A stretch of DNA of 64,000 nt. It comes from Ananas comosus (Eukaryota; Streptophyta; Magnoliopsida; Poales; Bromeliaceae). The translations under genes were made by a program, and so were the position numbers. This document shows, in pieces, positions 55,350 to 64,000 of the stretch (the stretch's first letter is position 1; every line of letters begins with the position of its first letter). Location of the stretch: the NCBI RefSeq assembly GCF_001540865.1, contig NC_033628.1, positions 9,198,907-9,262,906 on the forward strand, in the 5' to 3' direction. Below the pieces are notes generated by a model. It worked only from the letters and a program-made list of their open reading frames with translations. It had not been told where the DNA came from and did no database searches.

Positions 55350-55672
55350 TTAATTTTATATAGGTTCTTATAAATATAATGAATGATAAATATATTCTTA
55401 CAAAGTTCAACTTTTATATGTTGTTCGTACAAAAATCTAATGTTTTTTAAATATATTTTTATCGTTAGAATTTGTTTGAAAATTTAATTAATTATAAATT
55501 AAATACTTAACCATATTTAATTTTTGATAATAAATCAGAAAAATATATTTAAAAATATCAAAATTTTTATAAATTAATATATAAAAATTAATTTTTATAA
55601 AAATATATTTACTATTTACTATATTTTTAGATGCCCGTATAAAATTACCCTTAAAATTTATTATATATTCTT
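55350..55672. mobile_element. MITE of the GGGTTAATTTTATATAG family, copy 2
   Basis: Left end AGGATTAATTTTATATAGGT, followed by ATAAATATATTCTTACAAAG; right end ...TACTATATTTTTAGATGCCC then GTATAAAATTACCCTT. It parallels 46,318-46,720 and 59,724-60,198. Confidence 0.5.
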
Positions 55673-55977
55673 TACCACGGTTTGGAAGCGTCTTTATGTT
55701 TCTTTAATGAGACATTTATTTATATTTATTCCCCTCCTCTCGGGTTAGCATCGAGCTCTCTCTAATGCTCCACAGTCCACACCACTTTTTAGTTTCTACC
55801 CCGTCACCAAAGTCAACCGCACGCATCCAAAGCACAAGTGGCGCGTGGAGTTAATTAATAGTGGTCATGTCGCCCCACCACGCACAAAATTAACTAGAGT
55901 GCGGAGCTTCCAACGACGCTGACGTCACAGAATTCGGATCTGCTGTTCTATGTTAATTACTAAATATTATTTTAATA
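55673..55977. other. Intergenic sequence
   Basis: Moderately GC-rich text around 55,735-55,935 with no recognised open frame or element. It may be ordinary unique sequence or an old gene remnant. Confidence 0.3.
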
Positions 55978-56147
55978 TTAAAACTTTTGGACTAATTTGT
56001 ATAAAAAATTTACTAGTTTTGCACTTTTGTAAAAGTGGATCACATTTTTCGATTTTACAGATTCCGGCTGAATTTTTAGCCGCCTGACCAAAATGCTCCT
56101 CGTCTACATCCGCCTTTCACGTATTCCCTGATATACGTATACCCTGA

Positions 56148-56564
56148 CGTACGGTCCTAGCGGGCGTTAAATGCGCCCCTTGTGTTTTACGCAATCTCGC
56201 TCTTTTTCGGAATCCGGACCAAATCCGCCCCGCTATTCGGCAGCTCTGCTGTTTACTATTCGGCTTTAAGAAACTAAATTTTTTGAAACTGAAAGACAAG
56301 AACTATGCGTCCTGCAACAGGAATAATAGTGCAATGCCTCGGAGCAACGCGAGAAGAAATGGTGCAACAGACCTTCTAACAGTGCATCCTTCGGTTCGCT
56401 TCAGTGCAATCTCCGCCGCTCAAATTACCGATGACCACCTTCAATCTGCTCCCTCACAAGGGCAGCCTCCTACTCCCTCGGAAGGAACTAGTTCAACAAA
56501 AGACTTGAAGGAAATAGTTCAACAAAATGTTAGACGTAATGTAACATTCTCCGATTTTATGTAA
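56148..56564 (+). other. Open frame in the left arm of the fold-back element
   Basis: 138 open codons after TGA, with KCAPCVLRNLALF, NPDQIRPAIRQ, LLFGFKKLNFLKLKDKNY, RSNARRNGA, QITDDHLQSAPSQ, SSTKDLKEIVQQN and FSDFM. The reverse arm carries the same frame (59,427-59,017 on -). There is no good ATG near the start and no recognised domain. It may be coding cargo, an exon, or a frame kept open by chance in GC-richer DNA. Confidence 0.35.
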
Positions 56565-57881
56565 TAAATAAAAGAAAATACTACACGCTGTTCAATCTTT
56601 TAACGCAAATGGTGCAACGAGTTCATAACCAAATTTTACAAAACTGGATCAACGAGTCCACAACCAGTACAAAATTTTCTATGTATTTGGTGGCATAATC
56701 TGAAGATAATAGTACAAATAAGTTCGTAAATTTTTCTACGGCGACGAATGGCTTCCCCTCCAAAGCAAGCAAAGCAGTAGCAGGGGCAGGAGGGTGGTCG
56801 TATACCTCGTCCCCAGTCGCTTGGCGGCGGCGAGGGCGACGTTCGGGAGGTGCAACATAAAGCCTAAACGATTAAGGAATATAGTGCAACATCTTTTAAA
56901 AAAACTCCTGCGTAGAGCTGTTAAATAGTAGTGCAATGTAAAACGCGAATAATAGTGCTACGCGGGTAAAAGAGTATAAGAAAGCTTGTAAGAGTGCATA
57001 GCTCTTCCTACTAATAGAGCAACACTCACCGTAACAGTGCAATGCAGTTCCAACCAGTGTAACATAACGAGTGGAACATTGACTGGAACGAGTCGTTATT
57101 AATGGTATAATATTTGTCTAACATTAATACTGTAATGAGTGGTTAAGTAGTGTAAAATTCTCTCCCTAATCGGTGATAACATATAATTAATAGTAAAAAC
57201 AAGTCCGTAAAACGCGAATAATAGTCTAACACGGAATAAAAGAGTGCAACTAAGCTTATAAGAGTGCAATACGGTCGTAATAGTAGTGCAACATTCACCG
57301 TAACAGTGCAATGCAGTTCCAACCAGTGTAACAGAAAAGTGCAATCAATATAAAATGGTGCAATATGCAGCTCTAATCAGTGCAAGTCGTCACTAATTAT
57401 TGAAAATAAGTCCGAAACCATAAGAAGCGTAGTGGAGTTTATTCATATATCCGTTTGCAGAGGATAAGTGAAAGAAGCGTGGCCGAGGTATATGGCGTTG
57501 GGGTCTGCATGCGGAGGAGAGAGAAGAGAGGAGTGAGGAGAAAGGAGAAGTTACGCGATGGTAGTAGTGCAAAAAAAAGGATGAAGTGGTGTAACATATT
57601 CCTAAGTAGTGCAATGGTTTGAAGAAAATTGTGCAACAAGTTGTTAAATAGTGTAAAATTACAAATCTCAAAAAGTATTTTAGAAGCCAAAAGAATAAGA
57701 AGAAAAATTGAAATAGAGAATGCAATCTCCATTAATCTGGTATCAAATTACACAATTTTATAGTACTTTGCAACATACAAGACAGAATTTGCATATAAGA
57801 TATAGTGTTATCTAAACAATTAACGAAACAATAGAGATCATCTGGCATCGTTTTCACTTCCATGCACAGGGCAATGCTACT

Positions 57882-58145
57882 TTTGGACAAGGAGGTGAAG
57901 GCAACGAACGGCGTCTCCCCCTAAACATAGGCGATGCGGCGGCTATGGAGAGGGGTCGTCGTATTCCTCGTCCCCAGTCATTGTGGCGGCGGCGGCGACG
58001 CATCTCTTCGTCATTTTTTAAAAACGGTTCTTTAAATACATTCTCGTTCCATTACTAAATATAAAAATGACGTAAAGGCGACGAGGTTAAGGTGACGCTA
58101 CTTTTGGTCAAGGAGGTTAAGGGGACGAACGACGTTTCCCGTAAA
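57882..58145. repeat. Direct duplication at the centre of the fold-back element
   Basis: GCTACTTTTGGACAAGGAGG followed by GAAGGCAACGAACGGCGTCT (from 57,887) recurs as GCTACTTTTGGTCAAGGAGG then TTAAGGGGACGAACGACGTT (from 58,098), about 210 bases on, followed in both cases by a GCGGCGGCG-rich part with GTATTCCTCGT(C/T)CCCA. Both copies are in the same direction, unlike the surrounding inverted arms. Confidence 0.7.
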
Positions 58146-59016
58146 CAGAAACGCAACGGCTGCGGAGGAGGAGGGTCTTCGTATTCCTCGTTCCCAATCG
58201 TTGTGGCGGCGGCGTTGGCGGCGTCCGCATCTCCGCAACCCGGCGCCCAGTGCATGGAAGTGCAAAAGATGCCAGATGAAACAACGTCCCCCAACATTAC
58301 ATTTTGGTATTGCTCCCAGATTAATGGACTGCTTACGAACTTGTTACACTATTTAGTAAACAATGTAGCACTGTTTTGATCATAGTATAATATCAATTTC
58401 GGACTTATTTGCACTATTATGTTTATATTAGCACCAAATACAGAGAAAAATTTGCACTGCTTATGATATTGTTACACGCTTTAGTAAAGAATGTTACATT
58501 GTTTTGATCATTGTTGCACCAATTACAGACTTATTTTACTATTAATTTCATGTTATCACCAATTGGGAAGAAAATTTTACACTGCTTAACGACTCGTTGC
58601 ACTATTTTTTTCAAACCATTGCACTATTATTACGACCACATTGCAAACTCACATGCTTAGTTGCACTCTTTTATTCCGTTTTGGAGTATTATTCGCGTTT
58701 AACATTCCACTATTATTATACGGTTGAAACAAAGAACTAACTTTTTTTAAGAGATGTTATACTATTATCTTCTTTAATCGTTTAGGCGTTGTGTTGCACC
58801 TCTCGAACGCCGCCCTCGCCGCCGACCCTCCTGCCCAGCCGTCGCTTCGCCTGCATTTGGAAGGGATGCCGTTCTTCGCCGTTGAAAAATTTATGGACTT
58901 ATTTACACTATTAACTTCAGATTATATCACCAAATACAGAAAAAATTTTGACTGGTTATGGACTCGTTGCACCATTTGCATTAAAAGATTGAACAGGTTG
59001 CAGCATTTTTTTTTAT

Positions 59017-59440
59017 TTATTGCACAAAATCGGAGAATTTTACATCACGTCTAGCATTTTGTTGAACTACTTCCTTCGAGCCTTTTGTTGAACTAGTATC
59101 TTCCGAGAGAGTGGGAGGTTGCTTTGGTGAAGGAGCAGATTGAAGGCGGTCGTCGGTAATCTGAGTGGCGGAGATTGTACAGGAGCGAGTCGAAGGATGC
59201 GCTGTTAGAAGGGCTATTGCACCATTTCTCCTCGCGTTGCTCCGGGACGTTGCACTATTATCCCGGTTGCGCGCCACGTAGTTCTTATCTTTTAGCTTCA
59301 GAGAATTTAAATTCTTAAAGCCGAACAACAAAGGGTGAGGCTGGCGAATAGCAGGGCGAATTTTGTTCGGGTTCCAAAAAAGAACGAGATTGCGTAAAGC
59401 GCAAGGGGCACATTTAATGTCGGCCAAGACCGTACATCAG
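59017..59440 (-). other. Open frame in the right arm of the fold-back element
   Basis: The minus-strand counterpart of the 56,148-56,564 frame: IKCAPCALRNLVLFWNPNK, IRPAIRQ, LLFGFKNLNSLKLKDKNY, RSNARRNGA, QITDDRLQSAPSPKQPPT, TSSTKGSKEVVQQNARRD and FSDFVQ, then stop. It is clearly homologous to the left frame at the protein level. No domain is recognised and no ATG opens it. Confidence 0.4.
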
Positions 59441-59723
59441 GGTATACGTATCTCAGAGAATACGGCGGATGTGGACGAGGAGCATTTTGGTCAGGCGACT
59501 GAAAATCTGACCCGAATCTGCAAAATCGAAAAAGGTGGTGCACTTTTGCAAAAGCGCAAAACTAGTAAATTTTTTATGCAAATTGGCCAAATTTTTAAAA
59601 GTATTTTAAATTTTTTTTAAAAAAAATTATAATGTTTGGATAGAGATAAAAATAACGTATTTAGGTAAATTAGAACTCCCCATTTCATAACTTACCTTTC
59701 TCTCTCTCTCTATATATATTAGG

Positions 59724-60198
59724 GTTAATTGGGTATAGCTCCCTGTAAACACATCAGATAGTAAATATATTTTTATAATGTTCAACTTTTTTATTTTTAT
59801 CCCTACAAAAGTCCAATAATATTCTTATTTGTCCCTCTGGCTTGTTACCATTAGAGCACTGTTTATTTTTTAACATCAGTTAAGTAAAATAATATTCTTG
59901 CCCTTATAAACATATTTTTCCAAAAGTTCCAATTATACATAAATGTCTTTCCCAAAAAATATTTTACACAATAATATAAGAGAGGTAACAGGGTCAATTT
60001 AACTCATTCATTAATCACAACTAAGTATTTTACTCATGGTTAACTATATTTTTCTAACAGATCCTAATAGCAAGGGTACAACAGAGCTATATTTGAAAAT
60101 GATAAGATTTTTGCAGAAATAAAAAAAAAGTTGAATTTTATAGGGATATATCTTGTATTCGATATGTTTGTAGAGAGTTATATACAATTAACCCTATA
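59724..60198. mobile_element. MITE of the GGGTTAATT family, copy 3
   Basis: Left end AGGGTTAATTGGGTATAGCT, right end GAGTTATATACAATTAACCCT, a clear terminal inverted repeat. The next inner blocks (AGTAAATATATTTTTATAAT against ATAGGGATATATCTTGTATT) are also inverted in part. It is 475 bases long and noncoding, and matches the style and interior of copies 1 and 2. Confidence 0.65.
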
Positions 60199-60251
60199 TT
60201 AACTTGACTCTAATTAAATTTCAAATAGTGAAATTTAATACAGCACAAATA

Positions 60252-60984
60252 TCTATAGTATATATGAATCCTCAGTTTTGGAACAGGTGGCGAGCGCGGA
60301 GGCGCGGGCGGGGGCGAGCGCGGGGCGCGGGCAAGCGGGCGCCCGTGGCGGGGCGCCGCGTGGCTCGGGCGCGCTGGGAGGGGGCAGGCGGGCGCGAGGG
60401 GCGTGAGCCGACGAAGAGGCGAGCCGGCGCGAGGCGCGGCGCGAGCGGGCACTCACACGTAGGTGGGGCCCAGCCAGGGGAAGGGGGAAGAGGAAGTTTT
60501 TTCTCTCTCATCTCAATGTTTTCCCTCATTTATTATTTTTTTAAATCCAATCTGGGACCAGTGCGGGTGGGACCCAGCGGGGGAGAGAGGAGGGAGGTTT
60601 CTAACTTCAATTTTTTTTTCTTTGTTCATGTACATAGAAGAAAATTTATAATTTTTTTCAGTCTAATCTAATTTTTTTTTGTACTATAAAAATTTAAAAT
60701 ATATAAAAAAATTGGATAAAAAATGTTTTTGAAAGATTGGATTTACACTTTCATCCTTAAAACTATAAGACGAATAACAATTTAATCCTCAAATTTTTAA
60801 TGTATTATGATTTAAACAATGAGGTATGTGATATTTTCATTCTCAACCTTTAATTAGTTACTTATTTTTCAGTTGTTTATTTTATATAATTCTTTAACTT
60901 TTTATTTAGCTATTTTTTAATTAATTAATTTATTTATTTATTTCTACGAAGTCGTCCCGCCGCAACGCGCGGGTTCTTTACTAG
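60252..60984 (+). mobile_element. Non-autonomous Helitron with GC-rich interior
   Basis: Begins TCTATAGTATATATGAATCC after an A and ends with a GCCGCAACGCGCGGG hairpin, then TTCTTTACTAG before a T. The TC start, CTAG end, preceding GC-rich hairpin and A/T insertion point are the Helitron hallmarks, and the CCGCAACGCGCGGG hairpin is a widespread plant Helitron terminus. The interior at 60,290-60,480 is extremely GC-rich (GGCGCGGGCGGGGGCGAGCG), unlike anything nearby, and may be captured sequence. No Rep/helicase is present. Confidence 0.8.
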
Positions 60985-61170
60985 TAATGCCACTATAATA
61001 CAATGAATAGAGTATAATTAAACCATTTTATTTGGGTAAAATATATAGAGAATTCTCAGCTTTAGCTCTTTTGCAAATAAACACTTAAACTTTTAATTTA
61101 AGTAATTATATTTTCTAAACTTTATTAAATAGTTAAATTGTAATATCTGAGATTTTGAATAAGAGGAATT

Positions 61171-61465
61171 CANAAATATATAAAAAATTTGGATAAAAAA
61201 AGTTTTTGAAAGGTTGGATTTACATTTTCATCCTTAAAACTATAAAACGAATAACAATTTAATCCTCAAATTTTTAATGTATTATGATTTAAACAATGAG
61301 GTATGTGATATTTTCATCCTCAACCTTTAATTAGTTACTTATTTTTCAGTTGTTTATTTTATATAATTCTTTGACTTTTTTTATTTTGCTATTTTTTAAT
61401 TTATTTATTTATTTATTTATTTCTACGAAATCGTCCCGTCGCAACGCGCGGGCCCTTCACTTGTA
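61171..61465 (+). repeat. Second copy of the Helitron 3' region, starting at an undetermined base
   Basis: About 295 bases duplicate 60,690-60,984 with few differences, down to the terminal hairpin (CGTCGCAACGCGCGGGCCCTTCACTTG), where CTAG is changed to CTTG. The only N of the window (61,173) sits at the left edge of the duplicate, so this may be an assembly join. A real truncated Helitron next to the first one is also possible. Confidence 0.75.
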
Positions 61466-61735
61466 TTACATTATATTTTAGAGTAGAGAAAAAAATTAGG
61501 AGTGCTCCCCCTACCCTCCCTTTCAACAATTAAAAATATTGCCTACGTCTACTATTAAATTATAGATATTAAATTTAATTTTTTTATAATTAATATTGAA
61601 AAACTAAAATTTAATTCAATAAATGTCATGTAAATGATATAAAAAAAATCTATGCATAAAAAATTACAAAATTTAAATCTTCATAATTAATAAGATTTTA
61701 AAGATATGGTGTACAAAATTTACTTATACACACCT
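61466..61735. other. AT-rich intergenic sequence
   Basis: No feature is seen. Confidence 0.4.
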
Positions 61736-61958
61736 TAGGTTGCGTTTGGTGCAGGAGATATCCTGAAACAAAAAGTTTGTAACCAAACAGTGGAGGAACT
61801 GGGAGAAACAGATTGTTCTGATCAAACCGGATTGTTCTGAATTGTTCTGAAACAACCAATTAAAAAATGGTTTATAGGAGAACTAAAAATAATTTTGTTC
61901 TTCTCATTATTTTATTAAATAAATTGATATATATAAATAAATATATTAATATAAATAG

Positions 61959-62579
61959 TAGGGATGCAAACGGGGCCGATATGGGGGCAGGAGCCCCGCC
62001 CTGCCTCCCGCCTCGACAAGCAAAATCCCGCCCCGCCTCCCGCCCCGAATCCGTGACGGGTTAAAAAATACATCACATAATCCGCTCCGCCTCGTAACCC
62101 GCCTCGCGCCTGTGCCCAGAATTCGCCCCGCCAACTAATATTTTTTATAAAATTATAATATTATTAATATTTTATAAAATATAAATTAATATTTTTAATA
62201 ATATTATATATATAATTTAACAATATCAATTATAAAAATTAAAAATATCAATCACAATTCAAAAAAAATTCAAAAGTTTCAAATACATTAGAAATGAGAG
62301 TACTAATTTATTTGTATTTTAAACTTTTTTGTAAATATATTATTTTTTAAGAATGTTTTTTTAAAATATAAATTATTTTCGGGGCGGATTCGGCATGGAT
62401 CATGGCAGGGCGGATTCGGGGCGGGTCAAAATTTCTCCCGTTTCCTGCCCTGAATCCGTCTCCGATCGTAAAATTTACCTCGTTTCCTGCACCGAATCCG
62501 CTTATTTTCTCCCATTTACTATCCCGTCGGGGCGGATCGGGGCGGGAACTCCACCAACCCGAATCCGTTTGCATCCATA
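61959..62579. mobile_element. hAT MITE with 8-bp target duplication
   Basis: Ends TAGGGATGCAAACGG and CCGTTTGCATCCATA are inverted repeats with one mismatch, flanked by ATAAATAG at 61,951-61,958 and 62,580-62,587. The 8-bp duplication identifies the hAT superfamily. Both subterminal regions are rich in CCCGCCCCG / CGGGGCGG words, while the middle is AT-rich. Noncoding, 621 bases. Confidence 0.85.
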
Positions 62580-62789
62580 ATAAATAGTATTTTTATAATA
62601 TTATATTTATATTTAAATCTTGTTATATAATATAAATTAATTAAATTTGATATATTATTTAGTTTATTGTTTTATCATTTATATATTAATATTTAATTAT
62701 TTTTTATATTAAGTATTATATATATATATAATTATTTTCTCATTATTAATATATATATTATAATATATATATTATATATATATAATTAG

Positions 62790-63317
62790 TTGAGCTGGAT
62801 ACTATCGATAGCAAACTGGCTCCGTTGCCATCCATTTGTTTTAGATGATGGAGCCTCCAAATCGATGATCGGCACCGTTAAAAATATCTATACCACTTGA
62901 AGTATCTAGAAATCAAATTTTATACTTTTCCGATATTTTTTTTCTTGTTCATAGTGGGCGTAAATGAATGACTGAAAAATGAATATTCTCTAAAAAGTGA
63001 TAAAATTTTGTTAATCATGCTCGAGAGTATAGATCTTGTTCTAAATAGTTTAAAGAATTCTAACCAAAATTCAATTGATTTGGATAGCTTTACACCGTTA
63101 AACGAGAAAACCCCTCATATCAACCATTGAAAATTCTATTTTGAAACCTTTGATCATTAGGTAAATGATGTCGAAAAGATTTGAAATTTGATTTCTAGAT
63201 ACTTCAAGTAATATAGACTCATGTTCAACGGTGCTGATCGTCGATTTGAAAGCTCCATCATCAAACAAAAATGGGTGGAAACGGAGCTCGTTTGCTACGA
63301 TATGCATTCCAATCTAA

Positions 63318-63325
<8 letters not shown>
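62790..63325. mobile_element. MITE with ~70-bp TIRs, third copy of the CGATGATCGGCACCG family
   Basis: The left arm (GAGCTGGATACTATCGATAG, CAAACTGGCTCCGTTGCCAT, GATGATGGAGCC) and reversed right arm (GGAATGCATATCGTAGCAAA, CGAGCTCCGTTTCCACCCAT, GATGATGGAGCT) are inverted. The interior blocks (CAAAATTCAATTGATTTGGA, TTTGATCATTAGGTAAATGA, TTCAACGGTGCTGATCGTCG) match the MITE at 39,267-39,792. AT dinucleotide runs bound both sides. Confidence 0.65.

Positions 63326-63362
<37 letters not shown>
63321..63362. repeat. (AT)n microsatellite
   Basis: A perfect TA run of about 42 bases directly after the MITE end. Confidence 0.85.
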
Positions 63363-63364
<2 letters not shown>

Positions 63365-64000
63365 AAATATATTCTATTATTAATTAAAATTATAAGGATA
63401 TTGTTCGTATTATACTTTATTCATTACCTATATTATGAATAAATTATATAAAATAAATTATTACATAAAATAAATTATTATATATAATAAAATAAATATG
63501 CTATTTTAAATTAAATTGTTACATAAAATATTATATTTACAAATTGCTATATAAAATAATTTTATATAAAATAAAATATACTAATATAAATTAATTATTT
63601 TATTTTTAAAAATATGTTTAGACATTAGTCTAGACTTTTTATCTAAATGCTATTAAGAATATTTCTAGAATATCTCCGAATGTATTCAAAATAAATTTAC
63701 AATTGTTCTATCTTAACCAGCACATTCTCTGTTCTCGAAAACAATAAAAATTATTCTTCAAAATTTATGTTTTCAACCAAACGCAAACCTAATGCACAAA
63801 ACTTCTCCTCTATTATCCCATCTTTATCCTTATCAGATATAAAAAAATTAGTAGTGCGTGCACCCTCTAATAGCGCACCATGTACACTGAACCTACATTT
63901 TAATAGCGTAAAATCAAAATTTAATATGATAGATACAATTTACACCATAAAAAAAGTCTATATCTAAAAATGTATAGAGTTTTTAATTTTTATAAGAGGT
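63363..64000. other. AT-rich intergenic sequence to the window end
   Basis: AT-rich sequence with repeated ATATAAAATAAATTATTA words at 63,430-63,600. No gene recognised. Confidence 0.4.

Larger units (their letters stand above)
55978..59600. mobile_element. Large fold-back transposon with inverted arms
   Basis: The first ~660 bases and the last ~640 bases are inverted copies: left TTTACTAGTTTTGCACTTTT, ATATACGTATACCCTGACGT, AATGCGCCCCTTGTGTTTTA, against right (reversed) TTTACTAGTTTTGCGCTTTT, GATACGTATACCCTGATGT, AATGTGCCCCTTGCGCTTTA. The inversion continues inward with more divergence (AAACGCGAATAATAGTG against TTATTCGCGTTTAACA; GGGCGACGTTCGGGAGGTGC against ACCTCTCGAACGCCGCCCTC) to a centre near 57,850. 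GTGCAA occurs about 18 times on + in the left half and TTGCAC about 11 times in the right half, so the hexamer points the same way relative to each end. No transposase is recognised. Long TIRs suggest a non-autonomous Mutator-like or fold-back element, but the superfamily is not settled because no target duplication was found. Confidence 0.75.
61736..63795. mobile_element. Possible 2-kb element with TTAGGTTGCGTTTGGT ends and nested insertions
   Basis: The left end TTAGGTTGCGTTTGGTGCAG (61,736) and right end CAACCAAACGCAAACCTAA (to about 63,793) form an inverted pair with one indel, and GAACAAT-type words follow on both sides. Between them lie a complete hAT MITE (61,959-62,579) and another MITE (62,790-63,325), so if the ends belong together both inserted later. 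The pairing is a hypothesis; two unrelated truncated elements are possible. Confidence 0.4.

Noticed and set aside
60204..60671. 155-codon Arg/Gly-rich ORF and antisense Pro/Ala-rich ORFs
   Set aside because: Composition artefact of the GC-rich block in the Helitron; no domain, and frames are open on several strands at once.

Overview
This is plant nuclear DNA: AT-rich intergenic sequence, GT-AG introns, GA/CT-rich leaders, (AT)n microsatellites and dense mobile elements. First exons that are much more GC-rich than later ones (39.0 kb and 45.3 kb genes) suggest a monocot, perhaps a non-grass one, but I cannot name the species. No bacterial operons, CRISPR arrays or tRNA genes were seen.

Supported protein genes: (i) a seven-coding-exon WD40-repeat gene on + (7.2-10.1 kb); (ii) two copies of an unrecognised two-exon gene on + (31.1-31.7 and 40.4-41.0 kb) that share promoter, leader, intron and 3' region, plus a dead third copy at 13.1 kb; (iii) a complete 12-exon METTL17/Rsm22-type mitoribosome assembly factor on - (39.1-33.35 kb), with a Harbinger-type MITE and a Helitron in its long intron; (iv) an eight-exon TIC32/retinol-dehydrogenase-like SDR gene on - (45.8-43.4 kb) whose exon 2 needs two frameshift corrections. 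Gene fragments: the last two exons of a purple acid phosphatase (19.1-19.7 kb) and one exon of the spliceosomal WD40 protein SMU1 (22.3 kb). Both lie downstream of a CACTA-type terminus at 15.42 kb, together with two unidentified exon-like pieces, as in a gene-capturing transposon.

Mobile elements: a LINE with target-site duplication (2.06-4.76 kb); a decayed antisense LINE (13.6-15.0 kb); a Mutator-like MITE with ~80-bp TIRs and GC-rich cargo (24.4-25.1 kb) with related ends at 0.5 and 5.0 kb; two loci of 5S-rRNA-bearing, Cassandra-like TRIM sequence (26.7-27.2 and 49.6-50.2 kb); a probable solo LTR with a GTACCGGTAC motif array (27.4-29.4 kb); a tRNA-derived SINE with a 15-bp duplication (41.7-41.9 kb); Helitrons at 36.9-37.3 and 60.25-60.98 kb; a hAT MITE with an 8-bp duplication (61.96-62.58 kb); and several other MITE families.

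The least ordinary object is a ~3.6-kb fold-back element at 55.98-59.60 kb. Its two arms are inverted copies carrying the same open frame, and a GTGCAA hexamer is repeated many times in opposite orientation on the two sides of the centre. A ~1.1-kb relative may lie at 51.87-53.0 kb. An undetermined base at 61,173 sits exactly at the edge of a ~295-bp duplication and may mark an assembly join.
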